NCBI GenBank assembly: GCA_003224635.1
Contig: QHZK01000123.1
Span: 1 to 13,171 of the forward strand
Direction: 5' to 3'
DNA from: Acidobacteriota bacterium
Lineage (GTDB): Bacteria > Acidobacteriota > Terriglobia > UBA7540
DNA length: 13,171 nt
This document shows, piece after piece, positions 6,885-12,592 of this stretch. The notes beneath the pieces were generated by a model that searched no databases, was not told the DNA's origin, and saw only the letters and a list, made by a program, of their open reading frames with translations. A program made the position numbers and the translations under genes. Within the stretch, counting starts at the first letter, position 1. Every line of letters starts with the position of its first letter.

Positions 6885-7739
6885 ATGAATCCGCACGTAG
6901 AATCCTTCCCCGGTCCGGCCGTGAGCACGCCTATGCCAGCGGACAAGATCTCGGTCGGAGCTTTTTACAATCCTCATTTGGCTGAAGAAATCCTGGCTGC
7001 CGGGAACCTCGTCGACCACCTGGCGATGGCCGATCCGCCGGAAAAGCACGACGCCCATTTTCCCGAGGTCCAGAAGCGCTTTGTGTTGCTCCTGCACGAC
7101 TACATCGGCCAACTGGCAGACCCCATCTCGCCGCACGCCCTCGAGCGCGCGCGGCATCTTGCCGACCTCTACCGCTCGCCCTGGGTGGCCGAGCACTGCC
7201 AGTGCGTTATCACCGAGGACGGGCGCTACAACGTGGACTACGTTTTCCCTCCTATCTACACGCGGGAGATGCTCGAGCGCTACATCGCGAACGCCAGGGC
7301 CTTGCAACAGGCGCTCGGCCGGCCGCTGGTGATGGAACAGATCCCGCGCTACTTCCGCATCGACCTGGACGAGATGAGCGAGGGCGAATTCCTGCGCGAG
7401 TTCTTTCGAGCTTCGGGGGCGACCTTCCTGCTCGATGTCGCGCACACCTGGCTCGAGGCGCACTACCGCGGCGAGGATGTCCGCAACTACTTCGTCGAGC
7501 TGCCGCTCGACCTGGTGACCGAGTTGCACGTCGCCGGCGTCAGCGAATACTCCGACCTCGAAGGCCCCTGGATCGCGCCCGTCGAGCCTGCGGACGAGAT
7601 GCTCGATCTCGCCGCGTGGGCGTTCGAGCGCATGCCCCGATGCCGCGCCGTCACCTTTGACGCTTTCTCGACCATTCTCAAACCCGGAGTGATCCCGCGC
7701 ACGCTGGAGCGCATCCGCCGACGGCTGAGGCTCGAATGA
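6885..7739 (+). CDS. Divergent DUF692 (MNIO-like) TIM-barrel protein
   Basis: The product is 284 residues if read from ATG 6885. The start is uncertain: ATG 6933, just before the conserved ISVGAFYNPH, is also plausible, and TTG 6855 lies almost in the terminator tail. No start has a strong ribosome-binding site. The DUF692 order is recognisable: LLLHDYIGQL (His71), SPWVAEHCQ (His104), FPPIYT, GRPLVMEQIP (Glu151), EGEFL, FLLDVAHTWL (Asp184, His187), LPLDLVTELHVAG (His215). DUF692 proteins (MbnB, TglH) are multinuclear non-haem iron oxidases that remodel Cys, Asn or Asp in ribosomal peptides. Here the usual LDVNN is LDVAH, the late DxH ligand motif appears as DLE (224-226), and the C-terminal ERD-like segment reads VTFDA. 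The metal site is therefore likely altered, so this is a variant member. Its stop overlaps the partner's start (ATGA), indicating coupled translation. Substrate unknown. Confidence 0.75.
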   Translation: MNPHVESFPGPAVSTPMPADKISVGAFYNPHLAEEILAAGNLVDHLAMADPPEKHDAHFPEVQKRFVLLLHDYIGQLADPISPHALERARHLADLYRSPWVAEHCQCVITEDGRYNVDYVFPPIYTREMLERYIANARALQQALGRPLVMEQIPRYFRIDLDEMSEGEFLREFFRASGATFLLDVAHTWLEAHYRGEDVRNYFVELPLDLVTELHVAGVSEYSDLEGPWIAPVEPADEMLDLAAWAFERMPRCRAVTFDAFSTILKPGVIPRTLERIRRRLRLE

Positions 7740-8578
7740 ATTCGCGCGCTCGACAAGACGTGATTCTGCGCCTGCTCGCCGACGGGCCGTTTCGCGCCAC
7801 TGCGCTCACCGCGACTGGCGGTGACCGCGGCGCGCATCGCCTCACTCCGGAAATTGCCGCTGTCATTTCGCGCGTGGACCTGCCCGCTCTGGATCGCTTT
7901 GGAAGGTTTCTTTGCCGGCATTATTACCGGGAGCGCGTGGTCCACTATTTCAAGTATTGCCGCGCTCTCGCCTCTTTGACCGATCGCGCGCCGGAAAAGA
8001 CGCTCAAGACGCCCGAATTCACGGCCCTCATGCCGCGACTGGTCCTGGGCGATCGGGGAAGCGCCGAGCTGGCGCTCGAGCTCCTGCGGCGCTTCCTGAC
8101 CGAAGACGCGGATGGGATTCGCGCCAGGATTCCCTACTGGGACGATCTCGTCGCCTACCAGGGCGCTTTCTTCCTGAGCGATGCGACGCCGCCCGGCCGC
8201 GCCGCCACCGAGTTTCCGGCGCGCGCTGAGACGGCTACGATTTTGGAATTGGCGTGGGACCTCCCTGCCGTGCTTCCGTCGCTACTGCGTCCCTTCACGG
8301 AAGTCCCGCTGCCCCCGAAGCAAGCGGCCCGGCTGCTGTTTGCGCGCTCCGAGCACGGCGAGGTGACGGTCCTGCGCTGCACGGATACGCTGAAAGAGCT
8401 TCTCAACGGCCTCACGGGCGATGTGCCTCCTGCAGAAATCGCCGCTCGCCTGGGCTTGGACGCAGGCGCGCTCGACAAGACCCTGCGCCAGCTCGAAACC
8501 CTCGGCGCCGTGCTCGCCCGAGGAAGCTTTTCGTCGTCCCACGTCGGCTCAGACCTGCCTCAAACCGCCGGCTTGTAG
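7736..8578 (+). CDS. MNIO partner-like protein with RRE-like winged-helix C-terminus
   Basis: The 280-residue product begins within the DUF692 stop codon (ATGA overlap), with GAGG 6 bases ahead of the ATG. The body is helical. YYRERVVHYFKYCRAL near 61-76 and RIPYWDDLVAYQGAFFLSDA near 133-152 recall the PYLxDLARLEWA region of DUF2063/MbnC-type partners of DUF692 enzymes. The C-terminus (about 208-262) runs VTVLRCTDTLKELLNGL, then EIAARLGLDAGALDKTLRQL and LGAVLARG, a winged-helix pattern like PqqD-type peptide recognition elements. In the methanobactin and 3-thiaglutamate systems such a partner holds the peptide leader for the oxidase. That pairing makes an MNIO-partner complex the best reading here, though overall similarity is weak and I would not name a family with certainty. 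A DNA-binding helix-turn-helix protein is the main alternative. Confidence 0.55.
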   Translation: MNSRARQDVILRLLADGPFRATALTATGGDRGAHRLTPEIAAVISRVDLPALDRFGRFLCRHYYRERVVHYFKYCRALASLTDRAPEKTLKTPEFTALMPRLVLGDRGSAELALELLRRFLTEDADGIRARIPYWDDLVAYQGAFFLSDATPPGRAATEFPARAETATILELAWDLPAVLPSLLRPFTEVPLPPKQAARLLFARSEHGEVTVLRCTDTLKELLNGLTGDVPPAEIAARLGLDAGALDKTLRQLETLGAVLARGSFSSSHVGSDLPQTAGL

Positions 8579-8636
8579 GAGACGGTCCGACGGATCGCGT
8601 CGATGCGCGCCTTCCTCACTTCGCCTCGGTCGCAGT

Positions 8637-8666
8637 TTGACAGCCGTCCTCGGCGCTTGCTAGGCT
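8637..8666 (+). promoter_or_regulatory. Possible promoter for the methyltransferase gene (TTGACA-18-TAGGCT)
   Basis: A perfect -35 hexamer, TTGACA (8637-8642), lies 18 bases before TAGGCT (8661-8666), which keeps the key T, A and final T of a -10. It sits in the 112-base gap after the MNIO partner gene, about 25 bases before the methyltransferase ATG. The methyltransferase, and possibly the transporter behind it, could therefore be expressed apart from the DUF692 pair. Confidence 0.4.
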
Positions 8667-8690
8667 CCGACATCCGGGCGCAGGCCGACG

Positions 8691-9641
8691 ATGCTTAGAA
8701 TTGAAGTCTTACTAACCGAGAACGAGCTGGCAGAACAGTGCCTGGCGGCTCTTCGAAATCGCTACCTGCCCGAGAAGCTCTTCTACTGGTTTCCGCTCTC
8801 GGTGCGCGCCTGGCTCAACCTCTGCAAGAGCGCGGCGCCTTACAGGAACTTTTCGCGCTCCTACGAGTTGATTCAAAAACACGCAGTCGAGATCGCGCGC
8901 CAACTGACAGGGCCCTCAGCGAAGGAGCTCGAAGTGGTCGGCTTGGGCGCCGGTCAGGGCGATAAGGACCTGCTTGTCCTCGAGGCGCTGCGCGCCGAAG
9001 GGGCGAAAGTGAGTTATCAGCCTGTTGATTCGAGCCAGGCGCTGCTCGAAATCGCGCTCGGGTCGGCAGCCAGCAACCGATTTCCGGCTTGCGGTCTCAA
9101 AGCTGACCTTGCCGATCCTCGAACTGCGAAAGCGCTGGCGGCTTCAGCCGGCGGACCCCGGCTGTACCTGGTGGTGGGCAATACGCTCGGGGTCACGGGG
9201 CCGGTCCAATTCCTCGAAATGCTGCGGCTAGTGCTGCGGCCTGAAGACCGTGTTCTCGTAGATGGGGAAATTTTCGACGAGCAGGGTACGATGGCGGGTT
9301 ACGATAATCCTGTGAACCGCCAGTTCGCCTTTGCGCCCCTGGCCAGCGTCGGCCTGGAGGAGGGTCGGGACGGCGAGCTGGTGTTTGAAAGCCGAGCGGA
9401 CGCCGGGCTCGACGGCCTGCGCTTGGTGAGCAAGCATTTTCGCGCTGCGCGCTCGCTTGAAATCCGGCTCGCTGCCGAGCGTGTGACATTATCGCCCGGA
9501 GAAAAGGTCGATATGAGCAGTTCGTACAAGTACTCACGAGATGCTTTCCTGAGTATGCTGCGCGAGGCGGGCGGCCTCGATTCGCTCGCAGAATACGTCA
9601 GCGACGACAGACATTTTGTGATGGTGTTCGCCCGTCCGTAG
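8691..9641 (+). CDS. EgtD-family SAM-dependent methyltransferase with altered amino-acid pocket
   Basis: This 316-residue protein belongs to the histidine-specific methyltransferase family (PF10017, DUF2260), typified by EgtD, which trimethylates the histidine amino group in ergothioneine synthesis. Landmarks: YLPEKLFYWF (25-34), VVGLGAGQGDKDLLVLEAL (82-100) for SAM binding, YQPVDSSQALLEIAL (109-123), VVGNTLGVTG (161-170), LRPEDRVLVDGEIF, VNRQFAF and LSPGEKVDMSSSYKYSRDAF (267-286). In EgtD the imidazole is held by an Asn in GSTIGN and by Glu and Ser in TExS (N166, E282, S284 in the mycobacterial enzyme). The aligned residues here are Val168, Ser276 and Ser278, so histidine is probably not the substrate while SAM binding is kept. 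The ATG has a poor ribosome-binding site; a possible promoter lies just upstream. A perfectly stemmed hairpin begins at the base after the stop. No EgtB, EgtC or EgtE is in the window. Confidence 0.85.
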   Translation: MLRIEVLLTENELAEQCLAALRNRYLPEKLFYWFPLSVRAWLNLCKSAAPYRNFSRSYELIQKHAVEIARQLTGPSAKELEVVGLGAGQGDKDLLVLEALRAEGAKVSYQPVDSSQALLEIALGSAASNRFPACGLKADLADPRTAKALAASAGGPRLYLVVGNTLGVTGPVQFLEMLRLVLRPEDRVLVDGEIFDEQGTMAGYDNPVNRQFAFAPLASVGLEEGRDGELVFESRADAGLDGLRLVSKHFRAARSLEIRLAAERVTLSPGEKVDMSSSYKYSRDAFLSMLREAGGLDSLAEYVSDDRHFVMVFARP

Positions 9642-9664
9642 GGGAGGGCCTTCATGGCCTTCCC
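9642..9664 (+). terminator. Hairpin abutting the methyltransferase stop codon
   Basis: GGGAGGGCC (9642-9650) pairs with GGCCTTCCC (9656-9664) over 9 bp with one G-U, loop TTCAT. There is no T-tract, so it may stabilise a transcript end, act as a weak terminator, or be another intergenic repeat. Confidence 0.4.
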
Positions 9665-9693
9665 GGTCGTTCCCCGGCGGGCCACCGTGAAGA

Positions 9694-9784
9694 TGCTCCC
9701 GTCGGCCCTCCTGGGAGCGCGGCCATCTTGACCGCTTTTTAGGCCTGCGGGCGAGACGTCCGCGTTCCCATCTTGACGGGAGCA
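9694..9784. repeat. Intergenic inverted-repeat block with hairpin copy 2 and CATCTTGAC repeats
   Basis: TGCTCCCGTC (9694-9703) and GACGGGAGCA (9775-9784) are perfect 10-bp inverted arms. Between them lie a GCGGGCG-AGA-CGTCCGC hairpin (9747-9763), which reads on the other strand as GCGGACG-TCT-CGCCCGC, and CATCTTGAC twice in direct orientation (near 9724 and 9769). A CTTTTT run occurs at 9734-9740. No gene is recognisable in the 182-base gap between the methyltransferase and the ATPase genes. Confidence 0.55.
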
Positions 9785-9823
9785 CTGTAAAGGTGCTTCC
9801 CGACAACCCACTCCGAGAAGCCC

Positions 9824-10615
9824 ATGACTGCCTCCAGCCCGCAAGATCAGGGGCTCGCCTCGAACGACGCCGTCATCGAGTTCCGCGACGTCTCCTATCG
9901 CCTCGACAGTGCGCGCGAGCTTCTCCACCACTTGAACCTGGAAGCGCGCCCCTGGGAAACCCTCGTCCTGCTCGGACGTAGCGGCTCGGGCAAAACGACG
10001 ACGCTCAAGCTCATCAACCGGCTGCTCGTGCCGAGCGAAGGCGAGGTGCGGGTCGAGGGCCGCCCGACGACGGCATGGGACCCGATCCGGCTGCGGCGGC
10101 GCATCGGCTACGTGATCCAGGAAATCGGGCTCTTCCCGCACTTCACCGTCGAGCGCAACGTGGGACTGGTGCCGAGCGTGGAAGGCTGGCCCTCCGAGCG
10201 CATCCGCGAGCGAGTGCGGGAATTGTTGCTGCTGGTAGGCCTTGACCCGCAGCTCGCCTCGCGCTACCCGCGCGAGCTCTCCGGCGGGCAACGGCAGCGC
10301 GTGGGCGTGGCGCGCGCGCTGGCTGCGGACCCGCCGATTCTGCTAATGGACGAGCCGTTTGGCGCGCTCGACCCCATTACGCGCGCGGAAATCCAGCGCG
10401 AGTTCCTCGAGCTTCAGCGGCGCCTCAAAAAGACCGTTGTGTTTGTGACGCACGACCTGCGCGAGGCCCTGCGGCTCGCCAGCCGCATTGGGCTCTTTGA
10501 GGCGGGCCGCCTGGTGGGCGTGTACACGCCGGAGGAGTTTCTGCGCGCGCCTGAACCAGTCGTCGCCGAATATCTGGCGGCGTTTGGCGCAGGTAAGAAT
10601 CTGGCGCGGCGCTGA
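9824..10615 (+). CDS. OpuCA/ProV-type ABC transporter ATPase for quaternary-amine solutes
   Basis: The 263-residue ATPase shows Walker A GRSGSGKTT (51-59), a Q-loop in YVIQEIGLFPH (96-106), signature LSGGQRQR (152-159), Walker B ILLMDEP (172-178) with D-loop GALD, and switch His210 in VTHDL. The QEIGLFPHFTVERNV segment and the following permease and binding protein place it in the OpuC/ProU group, which energises uptake of glycine betaine, choline, carnitine and similar compounds. At 263 residues it stops soon after the nucleotide-binding domain and lacks the C-terminal CBS pair that senses ionic strength in OpuA/OpuCA, so osmotic gating by CBS domains is not expected. The start at ATG 9824 is preceded only by a weak GAGAAG. 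The permease gene follows after 114 bases that contain a cloverleaf-like repeat. The substrate may be a methylated compound related to the methyltransferase upstream, by context only. Confidence 0.92.
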   Translation: MTASSPQDQGLASNDAVIEFRDVSYRLDSARELLHHLNLEARPWETLVLLGRSGSGKTTTLKLINRLLVPSEGEVRVEGRPTTAWDPIRLRRRIGYVIQEIGLFPHFTVERNVGLVPSVEGWPSERIRERVRELLLLVGLDPQLASRYPRELSGGQRQRVGVARALAADPPILLMDEPFGALDPITRAEIQREFLELQRRLKKTVVFVTHDLREALRLASRIGLFEAGRLVGVYTPEEFLRAPEPVVAEYLAAFGAGKNLARR

Positions 10616-10641
10616 AAGGCCGGCCATCGCGGCAAGCCAGT

Positions 10642-10714
10642 TGTAGCGGCTGTAGTGGCGCTCTATGAGCGCCGACGGCGGTCCCTTCCAGGGCAGGCTT
10701 CGACCGCCGCTACA
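10642..10714. repeat. Cloverleaf-like intergenic element between ATPase and permease genes
   Basis: TGTAGCGGC (10642-10650) and GCCGCTACA (10706-10714) are perfect outer inverted arms of 9 bp. Inside is a perfect 7-bp hairpin, GGCGCTC-TAT-GAGCGCC (10657-10673), and a smaller CCCT-TCC-AGGG hairpin (10683-10693). The 73-base element is not a tRNA, as it has no acceptor, anticodon or T-loop signatures. It may be a non-autonomous palindromic repeat or an mRNA processing or stability element inside the operon. Confidence 0.55.
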
Positions 10715-10729
10715 GGGAACGAGGATATC

Positions 10730-11365
10730 GTGAATCTGCTGAAATTCTTTGCGAGCAATCGGACCGAAGTGGTCGAACTGACACTCGAACATCTGTGGCT
10801 GGTCGGGGTCTCGACGCTGTTTGCGGTGGCCATCGGACTGCCGCTAGGCATCCTGCTCACGCGCAAGCCGTGGCTCAGCAAACCGATCCTAGGCAGCGCG
10901 AACATCCTGCAGACGATCCCCAGCTTGGCGCTGTTCGGGCTGCTGCTGCCGGCGCCCTGGATTGGCGAGCGGGCGGACCGCCTCGCCATCCTGGCCCTCA
11001 CTCTTTACTCGCTGCTGCCCATCATTCGGAACACGTACGCGGGAATCGTCGGCGTGGACCGCGCCGTGGTCGAGGCCGGCCGCGGTATGGGGTTGACGGA
11101 CCGGCAGCTCCTCTTCCGGGTCGAGCTGCCTCTCGCTTTGGGAGTCATCATCGCAGGCGTACGTGTGGCTACAGTGATCTCCGTGGGCGTGGCGACAATC
11201 GCCGCCGCCATCGGCGCGGGCGGCCTGGGCGAATACATCTTCCGCGGCTTGGCGATGGTCAACAACAACCTGATTCTCGCCGGCGCCGTCCCTGCCGCAG
11301 CCTTGGCGCTGCTCGCCGACTTGAGCCTGGGGCTGATCGAGAGAAGCCTGCGCGCACCGCAGTAA
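10730..11365 (+). CDS. OpuCB/ProW-type ABC transporter permease
   Basis: I start this at GTG 10730, preceded by GAGG five bases upstream, giving 211 residues, the normal size for OpuCB-like permeases. A longer frame from ATG 10655 would add 25 polar residues read from the cloverleaf repeat. The protein has about six hydrophobic segments. Family features include LEHLWLVGVSTLFAVAIGLP near the start, ANILQTIPSLALFGLLLP, the EAA coupling loop EAGRGMGLTDRQLLFRVELP (about 118-137) and GAGGLGEYIFRGL. It forms the membrane channel with the upstream ATPase and the downstream binding protein. No binding domain is fused to it, unlike EgtU-type proteins, since the binding protein is separate here. Membrane family assignment is firm; solute is unknown. 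Confidence 0.92.
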   Translation: MNLLKFFASNRTEVVELTLEHLWLVGVSTLFAVAIGLPLGILLTRKPWLSKPILGSANILQTIPSLALFGLLLPAPWIGERADRLAILALTLYSLLPIIRNTYAGIVGVDRAVVEAGRGMGLTDRQLLFRVELPLALGVIIAGVRVATVISVGVATIAAAIGAGGLGEYIFRGLAMVNNNLILAGAVPAAALALLADLSLGLIERSLRAPQ

Positions 11366-11446
11366 GGCAGTAGGCACTCGGCAGAAGGTAGTCGGCAGTC
11401 GGCGGGAAGAGGAAAGAAAATCAAAAGGCAAAACTCAAAAGGCAAA
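11366..11446. repeat. Low-complexity spacer: GGCAGT-type words then AAAAGGCAAAA words
   Basis: Directly after the permease stop come GGCAGTAGGC and GGCAGAAGGTAGTCGGC (11380-11396), followed by AAAATCAAAAGGCAAAACTC and AAAAGGCAAAATG. The GGCAGAAGGTAGTCGGC word matches the reverse complement of 11595-11611 at 16 of 17 positions. This spacer and the repeat inside the next gene therefore form inverted arms about 200 bases apart. Confidence 0.6.
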
Positions 11447-12478
11447 ATGAAAACCGGGGCTGGCGCTGCGGCCGCCGCTGCCCCTTGGGGAGCGCGGGCG
11501 TCTCGCCCGCCCCGACGAACCGCAGAGCTCAAGGTCTGCGCTACAACCGCCTCCTGCCGACGGCAAGCACTGCGTTCCCTTCTTGCTGCTTACTGCCGAC
11601 TGCCTTCTGCCTTCTGCTTTCTGCTTTCTGCCTTCTGCCTTCTGCTCTCCTGCGGCCTGCCCCGAGCCGAGCGCATCGTCGTCGGCTCGAAGAATTTCAC
11701 CGAACAGGCCGTCCTCGGCGAGCTGATCGCCCAGCACCTGGAATCGAAAACGGGCCTGCCGGTCGAGCGGCGCTTTTACCTGGCCGGGAGCTACATCTGC
11801 CATCAGGCGGTCCTGGGCGGGCGCATCGATCTCTATCCCGAGTACACGGGCACGGCGCTCACAGCGATCTTGAAGGAAAAGCCCCAGGGAAGCGCCGCCG
11901 ACGTTTACAACCGTGTAAGAGAAGAGTACCTGAACCGCTTCGGGCTGGCGGTCACGGCGCCTCTGGGATTCGACAACACTTTTGCCATTGTGATTCGCGG
12001 GGAAGACGCACGGCGTCTCCACCTGCATACCATCTCGGAAGCCGCGCGCTACACGCCGCAGTGGCGAGCCGGCTTCGGATACGAATTCATGGAGCGGCCC
12101 GACGGCTATCAGAGCCTGGCGAAAACATACGGTCTGAAGTTCGCCGCTCCGCCGCGCATTATGGAGCTGGGGCTGCTCTACCGGGCGCTCAAAGAGAAGC
12201 AAGTTGACCTAGTGGCCGGCAGCGCGACCGACGGATTGATTGCCGCGCTCGACATGGTCGTGCTCGAGGACGACCGGCACTACTTTCCGCCGTACGAAGC
12301 CGTCCCCATCGTCCGGCAGGAGGCCCTAGCCGGGCATCCGGCCGTCCGTCAGGCGCTCGCCGACCTGGGAGGAAGAATTTCCGCCGAAGAAATGCGCCGC
12401 ATGAATTACGCGGTGGACGGCGAGCATCGCGACGCGAAGGAAGTAGCGCGCGAGTTCCTGAAGTCGAAGGGACTGTAG
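11447..12478 (+). CDS. OpuCC/OsmF-type substrate-binding lipoprotein with repeat-derived signal peptide
   Basis: The 343-residue frame encodes a quaternary-amine binding protein. IVVGSKNFTEQAVLGELIAQ (77-96) is the typical opening of the mature domain; GGRIDLYPEYTGTALTAIL (124-142) and DLVAGSATDGLIAALD (254-269) are further family blocks with Tyr residues suited to an aromatic cage. It delivers solute to the OpuCB-like permease. The signal peptide (about 44-68) ends in a lipobox LLSC with Cys69, so the protein should be lipid-anchored. Codons 49-69 are read from TGCCTTC/TGCTTTC low-complexity DNA, and codons 16-22 from a hairpin repeat. The only in-frame ATG upstream is 11447, inside a similar repeat and without a good ribosome-binding site. 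It gives an unusually long 43-residue N-region, so a non-ATG start nearer the hydrophobic stretch is possible. The substrate could be a betaine, choline or a methylated product of the cluster. Confidence 0.88.
   Translation: MKTGAGAAAAAAPWGARASRPPRRTAELKVCATTASCRRQALRSLLAAYCRLPSAFCFLLSAFCLLLSCGLPRAERIVVGSKNFTEQAVLGELIAQHLESKTGLPVERRFYLAGSYICHQAVLGGRIDLYPEYTGTALTAILKEKPQGSAADVYNRVREEYLNRFGLAVTAPLGFDNTFAIVIRGEDARRLHLHTISEAARYTPQWRAGFGYEFMERPDGYQSLAKTYGLKFAAPPRIMELGLLYRALKEKQVDLVAGSATDGLIAALDMVVLEDDRHYFPPYEAVPIVRQEALAGHPAVRQALADLGGRISAEEMRRMNYAVDGEHRDAKEVAREFLKSKGL
11494..11510. repeat. Small hairpin of the GCxGGCG-TCN-CGCCxGC family, copy 3
   Basis: GCGGGCG-TCT-CGCCCGC forms a perfect 7-bp stem. 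It differs at one base from the inverted copy at 9747-9763 and at three from 6537-6553, where the stem change is compensatory. It lies within the extended N-terminal reading frame of the binding protein. Confidence 0.55.
11592..11653. repeat. TGCCTTC/TGCTTTC low-complexity arm that encodes a signal peptide
   Basis: Degenerate heptamer-like words (CTGCCTTCTGCCTTCTGC, CTTTCTGC) run for about 60 bases. In the binding-protein frame they read as Leu, Ser, Ala, Phe and Cys codons, forming the hydrophobic core and ending exactly at the lipobox Cys codon (11651-11653). The opening GCCGACTGCCTTCTGCC (11595-11611) is the inverted partner of 11380-11396. Confidence 0.65.
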
Positions 12479-12490
12479 AAAGGGACTATA

Positions 12491-12513
12491 GAGACGGCCT
12501 GGCAGGCCGTCTC
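12491..12513. terminator. Hairpin after the transporter operon (possible terminator)
   Basis: GAGACGGCCT (12491-12500) and AGGCCGTCTC (12504-12513) form a perfect 10-bp stem with loop GGC, 13 bases after the binding-protein stop. There is no T-tract on either strand, so an intrinsic terminator is uncertain. It separates the transporter genes from the aldolase. Confidence 0.45.
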
Positions 12514-12592
12514 GACCCAGCGCGTCGGCAGGCAGCCCCATGCGGTCGAGTGTGATAAGATTGATGGCTACACCAAGCTGGAGGCAAAGAAA

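Noticed and set aside
6597..7529. 310-codon minus-strand frame over the DUF692 start and leader
   Set aside because: Antisense shadow; no family features and it ignores the terminator, promoter and plus-strand motifs.
8603..8698. 31-codon plus-strand ORF between the MNIO partner and the methyltransferase
   Set aside because: No ribosome-binding site, Arg/Ser-rich as expected from random GC-rich sequence, and it runs through the possible promoter.
9299..10291. 330-codon minus-strand frame across the methyltransferase end and ATPase start
   Set aside because: It spans two clear genes and the repeat block, has no recognisable motifs, and would need to be transcribed against both.
10642..10714. 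A tRNA gene, suggested by length and cloverleaf shape
   Set aside because: No CCA-type acceptor layout, no GGTTCGANNCC-type T-loop and no plausible anticodon arm.
11435..12202. 255-codon minus-strand frame opposite the binding-protein gene
   Set aside because: Shadow of the lipoprotein gene; its repetitive stretch is just the complement of the TGCCTTC repeat.
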